Below, in pieces: positions 1 through 8,045 of a stretch of DNA of 13,931 bases (its first letter is position 1; every line of letters starts with the position of its first letter). Below the pieces are notes generated by a model that ran no database searches, was not told the DNA's origin, and saw only the letters and a list, made by a program, of their open reading frames with translations. This DNA comes from Coemansia sp. RSA 1804. Taxonomy: Eukaryota > Kickxellomycota > Kickxellomycetes > Kickxellales > Kickxellaceae. The stretch is taken from positions 1 to 13,931 of the forward strand of contig JANBTH010000603.1 of NCBI GenBank assembly GCA_027578815.1, given 5' to 3'. The translations under genes and the position numbers were made by a program.

Positions 1-441
1 CTGCTTGGCGCCGACGACCTGGCGGACCCGCGCGTTGCGCAGAAGGTTGCGCGCTGCTTCGCCGACGCCGGCTACGCCGTGGCGGCGGACTCGGCGGCAA
101 CCGCCCGGCTCCTTGGAAGCAGCTGTGGTGACGTGCGCGTCGTCAGCCTCGACTACGCCGACCGCCGCACGCTGCGCGAGGCGGTGCGCGAGAGCGGCAT
201 CGACCTGGTCGTCAGCCTGGCGCGCCGGCGCCCCGAGAGCAAGGCGGATGCGGCGTACGCGGTGCGGCGCATGGCGGTGGACTTTGGCATCCCGCTCGTC
301 AACGACCCGCGGTGCGCCGAGATGCTCGTCGATGCGCTGGCGGCGCTGCCTGCTGGCTGGGCGCAGCGCAGTCTGGCCACGCCGCTGGAGGTGCGGCCCT
401 GGCGCCAGTATCTGGACCAGCGCACCGGCGCCAGCAGCTAG
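1..441 (+). CDS. CPA2: Carbamoyl-phosphate synthase, arginine-specific, large chain (3' end only)
   Basis: The reading frame is open from base 1 to TAG at 439-441 and shows the last 146 residues of a protein that starts outside the window. They match the methylglyoxal-synthase-like (MGS) C-terminal domain of the large CPSase subunit: a FADAGYAV strand/turn, an IDLVVSLARR strand, then YAVRRMAVDFGIPLVNDP, the usual RR-x-A-x-x-x-x-IPL pattern. The family makes carbamoyl phosphate from glutamine-derived ammonia, bicarbonate and ATP; the MGS domain is the allosteric end of the large chain. The protein ends about 30 residues after this domain, whereas the pyrimidine enzyme (Ura2/CAD) continues into dihydroorotase and aspartate transcarbamylase. 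The arginine-pathway enzyme is therefore the better reading. The catalytic ATP-grasp halves are not visible, so this is an inference. Codons are strongly G/C at the third position. Confidence 0.8.
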   Translation: MLGADDLADPRVAQKVARCFADAGYAVAADSAATARLLGSSCGDVRVVSLDYADRRTLREAVRESGIDLVVSLARRRPESKADAAYAVRRMAVDFGIPLVNDPRCAEMLVDALAALPAGWAQRSLATPLEVRPWRQYLDQRTGASS

Positions 442-560
442 GCAGCATCTGGGCAATGGGCTCTGGCGGCTGGCTAGGCTGATACGCGGGATGGCTCTTT
501 GTGCAAAGGACAGCTCGTGGGGATGTGGGCAACGGATGGGGCTCCTCTTTAGCGGCTTCT

Positions 561-597
561 TACTCCTTTCTTTCTTTCTCTCTTTCTTCTTCTCTTT
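561..597 (+). promoter_or_regulatory. Polypyrimidine tract upstream of the F-box-like gene
   Basis: A nearly pure C/T run, with repeated TTTC units, ends about 90 bases before the ATG at 691, inside the 249-bp spacer after the CPA2-like gene. CT-rich leaders or promoters are common before fungal start codons. The spacer switches from GC-rich to AT-rich just after it (about 627-690). No clear TATA box or polyadenylation signal was found, so the regulatory role is inferred from position and composition only. Confidence 0.3.
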
Positions 598-690
598 GCG
601 CGCACTTCTGCCTTCTTCCCGGGCCCTATTAACATATCAATTCCAACATTTGGTATCCTTTCTTCGCTCCCTTATTATTATTCAGCGCCA

Positions 691-2757
691 ATGCACGTCA
701 ACGACCTTCCGCCCTCCATCCTGCGCTCGGCGCTCGCGCTCGCGGCGCAGCCGCTGCTGGAGTGGCACGGCGACTGGCGGCGGGCGCTGCGGCTGGCGCA
801 GGTGTGCGGATGCTGGCGCGGCGCGGCGATGGGCGCGGTGTACCGGCAGCTGTACGTGTTCTGCATCGAGCCCGACGCCAACGACAACGACTCGGACGAC
901 GAGGCTGACGACGCAGCGTTCCGCGCCATCCGCGCCGAGAGCAGCGTGCCGCCGCTGATGGCGTGGCACACCAACGCGAATCTCGTGGCCGCCATCGACG
1001 GCGCCGCCGCGCTGGTGCGCGAGGTGCGCGTCAATCTGCGCGGCCCCGCCTACCTGTTCCCGTTCCTCGCCGGCGTCGCGCAGCAGCTGGCGCCGCTGGC
1101 GCTGGCGCGCGTCGAGGCGCTGCGCATCCACCTTGCGTCGGACTACGCGGCGCCCGACGCGGCCTCGTCGGCAGCTGTCGCCGGCATCGGCGCCATGGAG
1201 GATGCCGCCGCGCTCGCCGACACGTTCTCCTGCATCCTCCCGCGCGTCGCGCGCCTGCGCGTCACGGGGCTCGACAGCAGCGAGGCGTTCTGCCGCTTCG
1301 CCGACCGCCTCGCGTTCCACTGCGCGCCGCGGCTGCGCCGTCTCGAGGCGCACTACCCGCTGTCGTGCGTGGCGCCCGCGCTGGGCTCCGAGCTGGCGTT
1401 CCTGCATCTGCAGGTGCGGCCGTACATCGGGCAGCTGGTTCCGCACATCGCGCCGCGGCGGCTGCGCCATCTGTGCCTCGACGGCGTCAGCCCGCGCTTC
1501 CGCTGGCAGTGCTTCTACGAGCACGAGGGCGCCGCCCGCAACATCCCGTTCATCAATCTCGAGCACCTCGCCGTGCACTACAACGCGGTCCCCGGCATGG
1601 ACGTCGATGCCGTGGTGACCGCCGACTACCACCGCGACCGTGGCCCCGCTGCTGGGCGCAGGCGCAGTGGGGCCCTGTCTAGTGGCGCCGATCGCCCGTT
1701 CTGGCTCGCGTTCCCCGCGCTCCGCACCCTGGCTGTCACCAGATGCCCCGCCGACGGCGGCCTCCTCGCGTGCTCCTCGTTCCCGTCCAGCGGCGCGCTT
1801 GCCTCCGTCTCGCTCGACGGCCCGCCCGGCGCTGTGTGTGCGCTGGCCGCGCTTGTTGCCGGGCGTCGGGTCACCCGCGTTGGCGACCTGACTGTCGCGC
1901 TGCGCACGCCAATTGCAGAGACAACTACCACCACCAGCATGAGCAATAACAACGATACTACCACTACTACTGCTGCCGGTTCCTCCGCACCCGCCGGGGA
2001 CTTGGCTGCCGCGCTCGGCCGCCTGTTCTCCGGTCTGCAGATAGACGGCGCCGGCGTCCTGTGCCTGTTCGGCGGCAGCGGTGGCGATCGGGCGGATCCG
2101 CCCGTGGACGGCATGCTAGTGGCTCGATCCGGTGGCTCGATGGCGCAGTGGCCCCGTCTCACCGAGCTCACCATCGACGCGCCGCTGAGCCTCGCTGCGT
2201 TCGTGGCCATTATCAGGGCCCAGCCGCAGCTGACTTCCCTGGCCTGCTACTCCGTGCAGACCGCGCCAGCTGGCTGTGCTGGTTCCGATACTGCCGCCGG
2301 CGCCGATGGTCGTCGAGTGGTGGTGGTGGAGGGGGAGAAGGACAAGATGATGATGATGACGCCGGATGGTTCCTCCCTGCTTCTCGAGAACATAATCAAG
2401 CTGATAGACGATATGATGAATAATGATAACGATGATGGCAATGTTAATGATGGTGATGATGGTGATGGCCCAATAAATGATACACTAACAAGGGCAATAA
2501 ATGGTCCCAATGATGATGATGATGATAAAGACACAGAACAACTGGCTACTGGTCTGCAACGCATCGTGCTCTGCAACTACGTGGACCTGTTTTCGCACCA
2601 AGCCGCACTGTCGCTCGCCTGCTGGCTGATGCTGTCCGTCCGCTCATTAAAGTACATCCTGGTAAGTCGGCTCAATCTCGGCCATGCTGCCGCCTTTGTT
2701 CGCCGGATGGAGTCCCGGTATCCGCATCTGAAGAACATTGAAATTAACACCAGTTGA
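691..2757 (+). CDS. F-box-like / leucine-rich protein of an expanded fungal family
   Basis: An uninterrupted 688-residue ORF. The N-terminus (residues about 4-57) resembles an F-box-like motif: LPPSIL, a helix, W-x-x-ALRLAQVC-x-CW, then AVYRQLYV. Such motifs recruit a protein to Skp1/cullin ubiquitin ligases, but I cannot confirm that role here. The body holds irregular leucine-rich stretches such as RVEALRIHL, RLRRLEAHY, NLEHLAV and WPRLTELTI, suggesting a degenerate LRR solenoid. An acidic patch follows the F-box-like part (61-75). Two low-complexity insertions interrupt the fold: Thr/Asn-rich (about 411-427) and Asp/Asn-rich (about 571-612). The C-terminus (RSLKYILVSRLN ... LKNIEIN) looks like a final repeat and cap. 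The ATG is the first in frame and follows the pyrimidine tract. Codon use is extremely GC-rich until about residue 540, then relaxes. Large families of such proteins occur in Coemansia-like fungi. The broken gene at 11007-12205 is probably a distant relative. Confidence 0.72.
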   Translation: MHVNDLPPSILRSALALAAQPLLEWHGDWRRALRLAQVCGCWRGAAMGAVYRQLYVFCIEPDANDNDSDDEADDAAFRAIRAESSVPPLMAWHTNANLVAAIDGAAALVREVRVNLRGPAYLFPFLAGVAQQLAPLALARVEALRIHLASDYAAPDAASSAAVAGIGAMEDAAALADTFSCILPRVARLRVTGLDSSEAFCRFADRLAFHCAPRLRRLEAHYPLSCVAPALGSELAFLHLQVRPYIGQLVPHIAPRRLRHLCLDGVSPRFRWQCFYEHEGAARNIPFINLEHLAVHYNAVPGMDVDAVVTADYHRDRGPAAGRRRSGALSSGADRPFWLAFPALRTLAVTRCPADGGLLACSSFPSSGALASVSLDGPPGAVCALAALVAGRRVTRVGDLTVALRTPIAETTTTTSMSNNNDTTTTTAAGSSAPAGDLAAALGRLFSGLQIDGAGVLCLFGGSGGDRADPPVDGMLVARSGGSMAQWPRLTELTIDAPLSLAAFVAIIRAQPQLTSLACYSVQTAPAGCAGSDTAAGADGRRVVVVEGEKDKMMMMTPDGSSLLLENIIKLIDDMMNNDNDDGNVNDGDDGDGPINDTLTRAINGPNDDDDDKDTEQLATGLQRIVLCNYVDLFSHQAALSLACWLMLSVRSLKYILVSRLNLGHAAAFVRRMESRYPHLKNIEINTS
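1921..1974 (+). repeat. ACN-rich low-complexity tract coding Thr/Asn runs
   Basis: In-frame ACC/ACT/AAC triplets encode two five-threonine runs separated by SMSNNND (about residues 411-427 of the F-box-like protein). Imperfect triplet repeats keep the reading frame when they change length, so this is probably a disordered, length-variable loop. Confidence 0.6.
2401..2526 (+). repeat. GAT/AAT-rich triplet tract coding Asp/Asn-rich insert
   Basis: Imperfect GAT, AAT and ATG triplets culminate in five perfect GAT units at 2512-2526. They encode an Asp/Asn-rich segment (about residues 571-612) of the F-box-like protein. The tract is much richer in A/T than the rest of this gene. It sits just before the conserved C-terminal block, so it looks like an inserted disordered linker expanded by triplet slippage. 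Confidence 0.65.
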
Positions 2758-3586
2758 AAGAAAAAAAAAAGTAAAAAGAATGTTTATTGGTCATGCTGGT
2801 GTGAGTTAATTAAAATGGCAGTCTCGGTCGCTTATTAATTGTTTATTGTTCAAATGCTAAATGAAATGCCATGTATTATTTTTGTTCACAAGATCTCTTT
2901 TACATAAATTATCTTTTAACAAAGCTTCTCTTTTATTATTTTTCTTAGCATTAAGGGTCTTTTGTTGACATATTTCTCTATTTCTTGGCAAAACTACTCC
3001 AACATGCAAACAAAATATAAAGGGTATTTCAAAAACAACAATTGCAGGCTGTAGCTGCCAATAACCACAGTTTTGGATACTTGAATAACCATTCAAAGCT
3101 ACAGCACTACAATTATAATTTTTTTATTAGCGCTAGAACTCTTTTCTTTCTTCAATTTTGACAAATAGATTGTAAATACTATATTTTTATTTAATATTCT
3201 GCAAAATAAAAGTAGTCGTTTAATTTCCTAACCTGTATTGTTCTAGTTTGTATTTTGTTTGACTGGCCGTTGTATTTTTGTAGAGTAGTTAAAATTCTCT
3301 TTACAGTTCTTTCAATGAAAAAATATTTATTATACAAAAAGCCATGCTTTGTTGTTTGTTCACGAGCTTTCTTTTATATAAAAGCTGTTTAAAAGAGCAA
3401 AAGCTTAATCTGTACTTTCTTTTATGATGTTTAATATGCAATTGCTTAAAATTGCTTTTTGTTTGACAAACAAAACAGTATATTAACGTTTAAATTATAG
3501 TAATAATATTGTCTGTATTTTTCCTTTACTTTGTTGTTGCATAATACACATTTATATATTAATACCTAGCACACTACAATATATTA
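2758..3586. other. AT-rich intergenic region
   Basis: This 829-bp spacer lies between the F-box-like stop codon and the membrane-protein start. It opens with an A-rich run right after the stop and is AT-rich throughout, a sharp change from the GC-rich DNA before it. It should hold the 3' UTR of the upstream gene (an AATAAA lies at 3205-3210) and the promoter of the downstream one, with TATA-like TATATATTAA stretches in the last 50 bases. A minus-strand ORF at 2857-3096 has no recognisable features and is not called. Confidence 0.6.
3457..3475. repeat. Perfect 9-bp palindrome with one-base centre
   Basis: TTTTGTTTG, a single A, then its exact reverse complement CAAACAAAA. It lies about 112 bases upstream of the membrane-protein ATG at 3587. 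It could be a dimeric transcription-factor site or chance in AT-rich DNA; no known factor is assigned. Confidence 0.45.
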
Positions 3587-4330
3587 ATGATGAGCGGAGG
3601 AGGTCCAAGTCGCAGGAATAATGAACATGATTATATAGACATACTAAACGGTTATTTTAACCAGGAGGAAGACGGAACAAGTTCACATGCAACAAACAAC
3701 CATCAAACTTCAGCACACATTACAGAAAATAATGCTCATCACTCGCAAAGCAATGCACATTCTGTAGTCCAGAACATACGAGCGCAAACTCCAAAAACAA
3801 ACTGGCTTACACCTAAGAAGGTCTACTTTGTCGTCTGTCTCTTTTATCTGATATCCATAGGGACAATGGGCGGCGTCATTGGGCTGTACTGGCAGATGCA
3901 TCCGCAGGTTTATAATGGCACGAATAACGGAGGCGGGAGCGGAGTATGCGGGTTCCAGGGCAACATAATGAACCCCGTGCCCAGCATCATCTACGTGATT
4001 GTCATATTTGGGATGCTCGCTGGACTATTCTATCTGTGGCGCGACTCTTGTCATGGCAAAATATTCAATGGCAGTACGTACGAAGGATACGCGTGTGTCC
4101 GCTTTAACAGTGCATTCTACATGGGGATGAACACGATGCTTGTTCTTGCCATAACGTGCACGGACGCAATGAGCTGGAACGCAGTTTCAAGCAATAATAA
4201 CGAGCAGTGGGCAAAAACTGCTAGAATTCTGCTTGCAACAGGATCCATCTCCGGTCTCCTGTTTGCTCTTCTCCACCCAATCTGTTGTTTGTGCTTCAAA
4301 GGAGCTCGTAACACATTATTTCATCGTTAG
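3587..4330 (+). CDS. Four-helix membrane protein of unknown function
   Basis: A 247-residue ORF beginning with two successive ATGs (3587 and 3590). I do not recognise the family. Residues 1-78 are hydrophilic and rich in His, Asn, Ser and Gln, probably disordered, ending with basic residues (TPKK). Four hydrophobic segments follow: about 79-102, 132-151, 176-195 and 213-237. The positive-inside rule puts both termini in the cytosol. The loop between helices 1 and 2 would then be outside or lumenal; it carries a possible N-glycosylation site (NGT, about 110-112), a glycine run and one cysteine. The segment between helices 2 and 3 carries R, H and K residues, fitting the cytosolic side. Cysteines cluster in the last helix (PICCLCF). 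Base composition is intermediate between the GC-rich and AT-rich parts. The gene is tail to tail with the scaffold gene. It is likely real: hydrophobicity is patterned and the ORF is long for its composition. Confidence 0.7.
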   Translation: MMSGGGPSRRNNEHDYIDILNGYFNQEEDGTSSHATNNHQTSAHITENNAHHSQSNAHSVVQNIRAQTPKTNWLTPKKVYFVVCLFYLISIGTMGGVIGLYWQMHPQVYNGTNNGGGSGVCGFQGNIMNPVPSIIYVIVIFGMLAGLFYLWRDSCHGKIFNGSTYEGYACVRFNSAFYMGMNTMLVLAITCTDAMSWNAVSSNNNEQWAKTARILLATGSISGLLFALLHPICCLCFKGARNTLFHR

Positions 4331-4354
4331 AAGTACTTTTTTTTAATTATCTTG

Positions 4355-4360
4355 AATAAA
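4355..4360 (+). terminator. Candidate polyadenylation signal (AATAAA)
   Basis: A canonical AATAAA lies 25 bases after the stop of the membrane-protein gene, preceded by a T-rich run. Only 63 bp separate the two convergent stop codons, so the 3' UTRs of this gene and the scaffold gene probably overlap. Confidence 0.45.
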
Positions 4361-4393
4361 ATGATAAAGAACAATAGCAATAGCTAAGAACAA

Positions 4394-7300
4394 TCACTTC
4401 TTGTCCAGATCAATGTAAATGGCCGGCAGCATACCCGTTTCCTTGGACCCGGTAATCTTCCGAACTTTCCACCAACTCTCCGCCACATCGCCATCAACAA
4501 CACGAACCCTGTCGCCAAGCGATACGCTCAGCTCGTCATCGTGCTGTGGCTGGTAATCATACTTTGCGGTACCAAAAAGGGCCTTTGTCTTGTTCCAGCC
4601 GCGGGATCCGGGCGCACCAAGCGTCTCTGCATACTCCTTTGGGAACCATCCGCGCTTGCCGCCCGGACGCCAGCCGTCGCCGCCCTCTTCGTCGGACTCG
4701 GCAAGAACCTCGCCGTACATCCAGCCGTCGCCTGCGTGCGCGCTGGATGCCTCAGCGGAATCCTCGCTTGGCACCGGGCGCGTTTCGATTAACTGTCCGG
4801 TCTCAATTTCCAACTCACCACCAGCGCTGCTGCCAGCGTAAGGATACAGAGCGCGCACACGAATGCGCTCAAAGTCTGCAGGCAAGGAATCCAGCACGCT
4901 GCTGGTGGTTGCAGCAGATGCACCAGCGCCAGCGCCAGTATTAGCAGTATCCTTGCCATCGCCACCACCATCTGGCTCTGCAACATTAGTAGCATTAGCG
5001 GTATTAGTTGCTGTTGTTGCAGTGGCAGCGGCAGCAGCAGCAGCCAACAGTCCAAGGAACGGATTGCTCTCGTCAACCTGGTCAAGAGAAGCCGCAGATA
5101 CTTCTTTTGGCTGCAAACCGTCGGCCGGTTTAGCAAAGGCAGTGTTGAAACTGACGCTGCTATCGGGAGACCCTGCTGAATCCCCGCCACGGTCGTTGCC
5201 AGAAGGAGCGGATGCGCCAGGCTTCTCAGCGTCGCCTTCATCGGAGCTATCGTCGTGGTCCCACTCGTCCTCGGAGCTGTCGTCGCTGTAGTCAATTTCC
5301 AACGAGTTGCCAAAGATCGATGTGTAGTTGCCGGCGTCTCCTGACTCAGATGCCTCGGCTGTCGCTTTAGGTGGTGGTGCCTGGTTCTGGTTTGAAAATG
5401 GATTGCTTGCAGCCGCTGCCGCTGTTGCTGCCACTGCCGCTCCTGCAGACATTGATGCCTCGGATGAAGGCCCAACTGGATTGGCCCTGTCGGCTGCCAC
5501 AACTGGTGCCTTGCGTTCCTGCATCTCAGGTCTCGACACAGCACTGGTTTCAACTCTGCGCTCATCCCTTGGTTCTTCCTTGGACTCCGACTGCTGCTTA
5601 TCAGGAAGACCCAGAGCACTCTGGCGCTCGCGGAACCTTTCTTCAGCCATTTCCTGCAGCAATCTGTCACGTTCCTGTTTAGTGCTCGCCTTAGCCAGAC
5701 GCTCCGCAATAGACGGAGCCGACGCTGGCTTGGCGGCAGCGCCCACCGATTGTGGCCCAGAATTGGTTGCGGTTGCAGTTGCGGGCAAAAACGCCGAAAC
5801 TGCACCATGCGTGGGCGAGGTAGCAGGTTTCTGCTGCACCATTTCTGTCACTCCAGGTTTCACAGTCGGGCGCTCAATGCGCTTGAGCCGATCCATCAGC
5901 TCCCTGACCTCCTCGCTCCTGATATCCGCCGCACCTGCATAAGCAGCCGAATCGCCCAGTCGAAGCTCGCGCATGGCAGACTTCACATGGCCCAAGCCGC
6001 TGGTAACGGACTCAATGCGATCGAGGTTCTCCTTGTGCTTGCTCTCAATCTTTGCAATTTCATCGCCCAGCCGACCATTGTCCGAGGATCCAAGCTCCTC
6101 AATAGGCTGGCCAGTAAGCGCAGCCATCCGCTCAGCGACTAGTCTGGCAGCACGTGACTCCATGTCTGAAGCACCCGCCGCTGCTGACGACGATGACGCA
6201 GAACTCTTGCTGTTGCGCTTGGCTGCCACTTCCTTGCGTGCCTGGACCAGGTCGTCTGCAAGCTTCTTGTACTCATCGGCAAGCACGGGCATCGCAGCAG
6301 TCATCTCGTTGATGTTTGCAACCAGGCGGTCGCGTTTTGCCAGATGACTCGCCCTATCGCTGCCGCCAGACCTGCTGCTGTCATCGCCAACAACTATTGG
6401 CATGGAGCGGTGGATATCCTCAATCTCACGCTTGATGTCATCGATCCGCCACCGCAGCGTCACCCGCGACTCCGCATGCTCCTTATTACGCCGCTCAGCA
6501 CGTGCCTTGGCTTCGGCAACCTCGTCCTTGCGGCGGCGGATGTCTCGGCGCAACCGATCGATGGTCTCGATGGTTGATGCGCCAGCCACTCCTGGCGTGC
6601 CTGCAGATGGCGACTGCGGCGTGTATGATCGTGGTTCGGCCGAATTGCGTCCAGTTGCTGATGCACTTGCACCGTGGTTGCGGCGACGATTAGCGCTTCT
6701 GTATGAATACAGGTCATCGTCGTCATTATTATTATCGTTCTCGTCGACCGTGGATTTGGCTGCCCCAACATCCGTATACGACCGCATAGCACTACTCGTA
6801 GAACGGCCGGGTGTATGCGACTTGCCAGCAATTATGTCCTTGAACATAAGCTGGCCTTTCATGTCGTTGAGCGAGTCCATAAAGTCCTTGCTACTCCGGG
6901 GAACCAAGTCGGCAGGCAAAGTGTCGGGGATCTGAGCGCCTGCCAGGCGTCTGAAGATCAGGTGCATGGCAACACTAAACTCGTTCAGATTCAGTTCGCC
7001 TTGGTTATTGATATCCGCAAGCCCCCATATCTTGGCCAGCTCTTGCTGCGACAAGCCAGACTGCGCAAACACCTCGCGCGCTTGGTCGCCACGCAGCACT
7101 CCGCGATGCCCTGGATCCCAGCGTCGGAATATTGCCTCGTATTGTGCTCGCTCCGCACCCGCAATCCCCCATTGGTGCTGGCTTTCGCCTGCTCGGGTGC
7201 CCAGCATGTTTTGCGTAAACGATTGCTTCACGCTGCTCAGGGCTCCTGGTGCTGCTCCTGCTCCGCTGGGCGCAATATCCGGGTACCGCGTAGCAAACTC

Positions 7301-8031
7301 TTGCACGGACTCAACCTCATTGTTTCCTCTTGCTGCTGTATCTGCAGCCGTTGGAGTGCTCATCTGACGCTGCAAACTCTGCGGCGCCATCAACGGTAAA
7401 TCTGCCTGCTGCATGTTCATTTGAGCCATCGGACGCGGCATATTCACATTCATGTTCGAATGAACAGGCTGCGGCATGCTCATTTGCATTGGCTGCGACG
7501 CCTGCGGAATAGGCATCTGCATCTGCATCATCTGAGGGGCAGTATTAACCGTAGCAGGAGCCGAGGACGATTCCACTTCTGCACGAATCTTTGGCGGCAG
7601 CGCATCGGGCAACGCTTTGCCACGTATGCGTGACTGAGCTAGAAACATCGCCAGCATGAACTCGGGCATCGATAGACTTCCTACACGGCTAATGTCCGAT
7701 AGCTCCCAAATGCGCCCAAGCTCGCTGACCGGCAGCTTCGATTGCATCAGCACACGCCGTGCAGAGTCCCCGCTGATACGCGCTGACTCGCCGCCTGCCA
7801 CATTGCTTTGGAATGTCTTGGCGTACGACAATAGGTCTGCGGCTGGGATGAACGTTAGCGGCGGAATTACTACAATTTACACCTTGTCAATTTTGGAAAA
7901 GTCATCCAGCAAAGGGCAATTTAATAAATGAGAAAATGTTTAACCTCTTGCTCCTCATCGCATTTGCTCCAGAGGCTGTGCTCTACAATGCGACGAAACC
8001 TACCTTGTTGATTTGGTTGTTGCTGTTGCAT
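4394..8031 (-). CDS. PAN1: Pan1/intersectin-like endocytic scaffold (2 EH, coiled coil, 2 SH3)
   Basis: Two exons, 8004-8031 and 4394-7869, together encode 1167 residues. Order: EH1 (about 18-110; IWELSD, then EF-hand-like loop DISRVGSLSMPE); Met/Gln/Pro-rich linker (122-169); EH2 (about 245-340; IWGLAD, then a fully canonical calcium-loop pattern DINNQGELNLNE); predicted coiled coils (about 442-555, 610-680, 725-765); NPF motifs (832-834, 945-947); acidic patch with a DEW core (about 871-889); SH3-1 (about 1010-1092; ALYPY ... GDGWMYGEV ... RGWFPKEY); SH3-2 (about 1105-1165; AKYDYQ ... DELSVSLGD ... SWWKVRK ... GMLPAIYI). EH domains bind NPF peptides and SH3 domains bind proline motifs. The Pan1/intersectin families organise the clathrin coat and trigger Arp2/3 actin assembly at endocytic sites. 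Yeast Pan1 lacks SH3 domains, so this layout is closer to intersectin. The long exon has no ATG before EH1, which led to the upstream exon; its phase fits exactly. Confidence 0.85.
7870..8003 (-). other. Intron in the Pan1/intersectin-like gene
   Basis: On the minus strand the 5' site reads CAAG|GTAGGT (exon ends at 8004) and the 3' site TTGTAG| (exon resumes at 7869). A TTGAC lies shortly upstream of the acceptor as a possible branch site. The main exon runs into an in-frame stop upstream without any ATG, so a splice is needed. Exon 1 ends with one base of a codon and exon 2 supplies two, giving GTA (Val), so the phase is preserved. The 134-nt length is normal for fungi. Confidence 0.75.
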
Positions 8032-8033
8032 TA

Positions 8034-8045
8034 TCAGTTTTTCAT
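8034..8045 (-). promoter_or_regulatory. Minimal upstream ORF before the Pan1-like start codon
   Basis: Reading the minus strand, ATG AAA AAC TGA ends two bases before the ATG at 8031, a three-codon uORF. If the transcript starts upstream of 8045, ribosomes would translate it and have to re-initiate, or leak past it, to make the scaffold. The transcription start is not visible, so the regulatory role is inferred. Confidence 0.35.

Noticed and set aside
682..1632. Long minus-strand ORF opposite the F-box-like gene, and several long plus-strand ORFs in other frames over 5-1680
   Set aside because: Shadow frames of very GC-rich coding DNA; composition is Arg/Ala/Val-rich without domain features, and the real frames are clear.
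2857..3096. 79-residue minus-strand ORF in the AT-rich spacer
   Set aside because: No recognisable motif, Lys/Asn-rich as expected from AT-rich DNA, and located in the probable 3' UTR/promoter region.
4789..5808. Long minus-strand ORF overlapping the scaffold gene, plus several plus-strand ORFs over 4541-7633
   Set aside because: Out-of-frame shadows of the scaffold exon; Leu/Gln/Arg runs mirror the triplet composition of the real frame.
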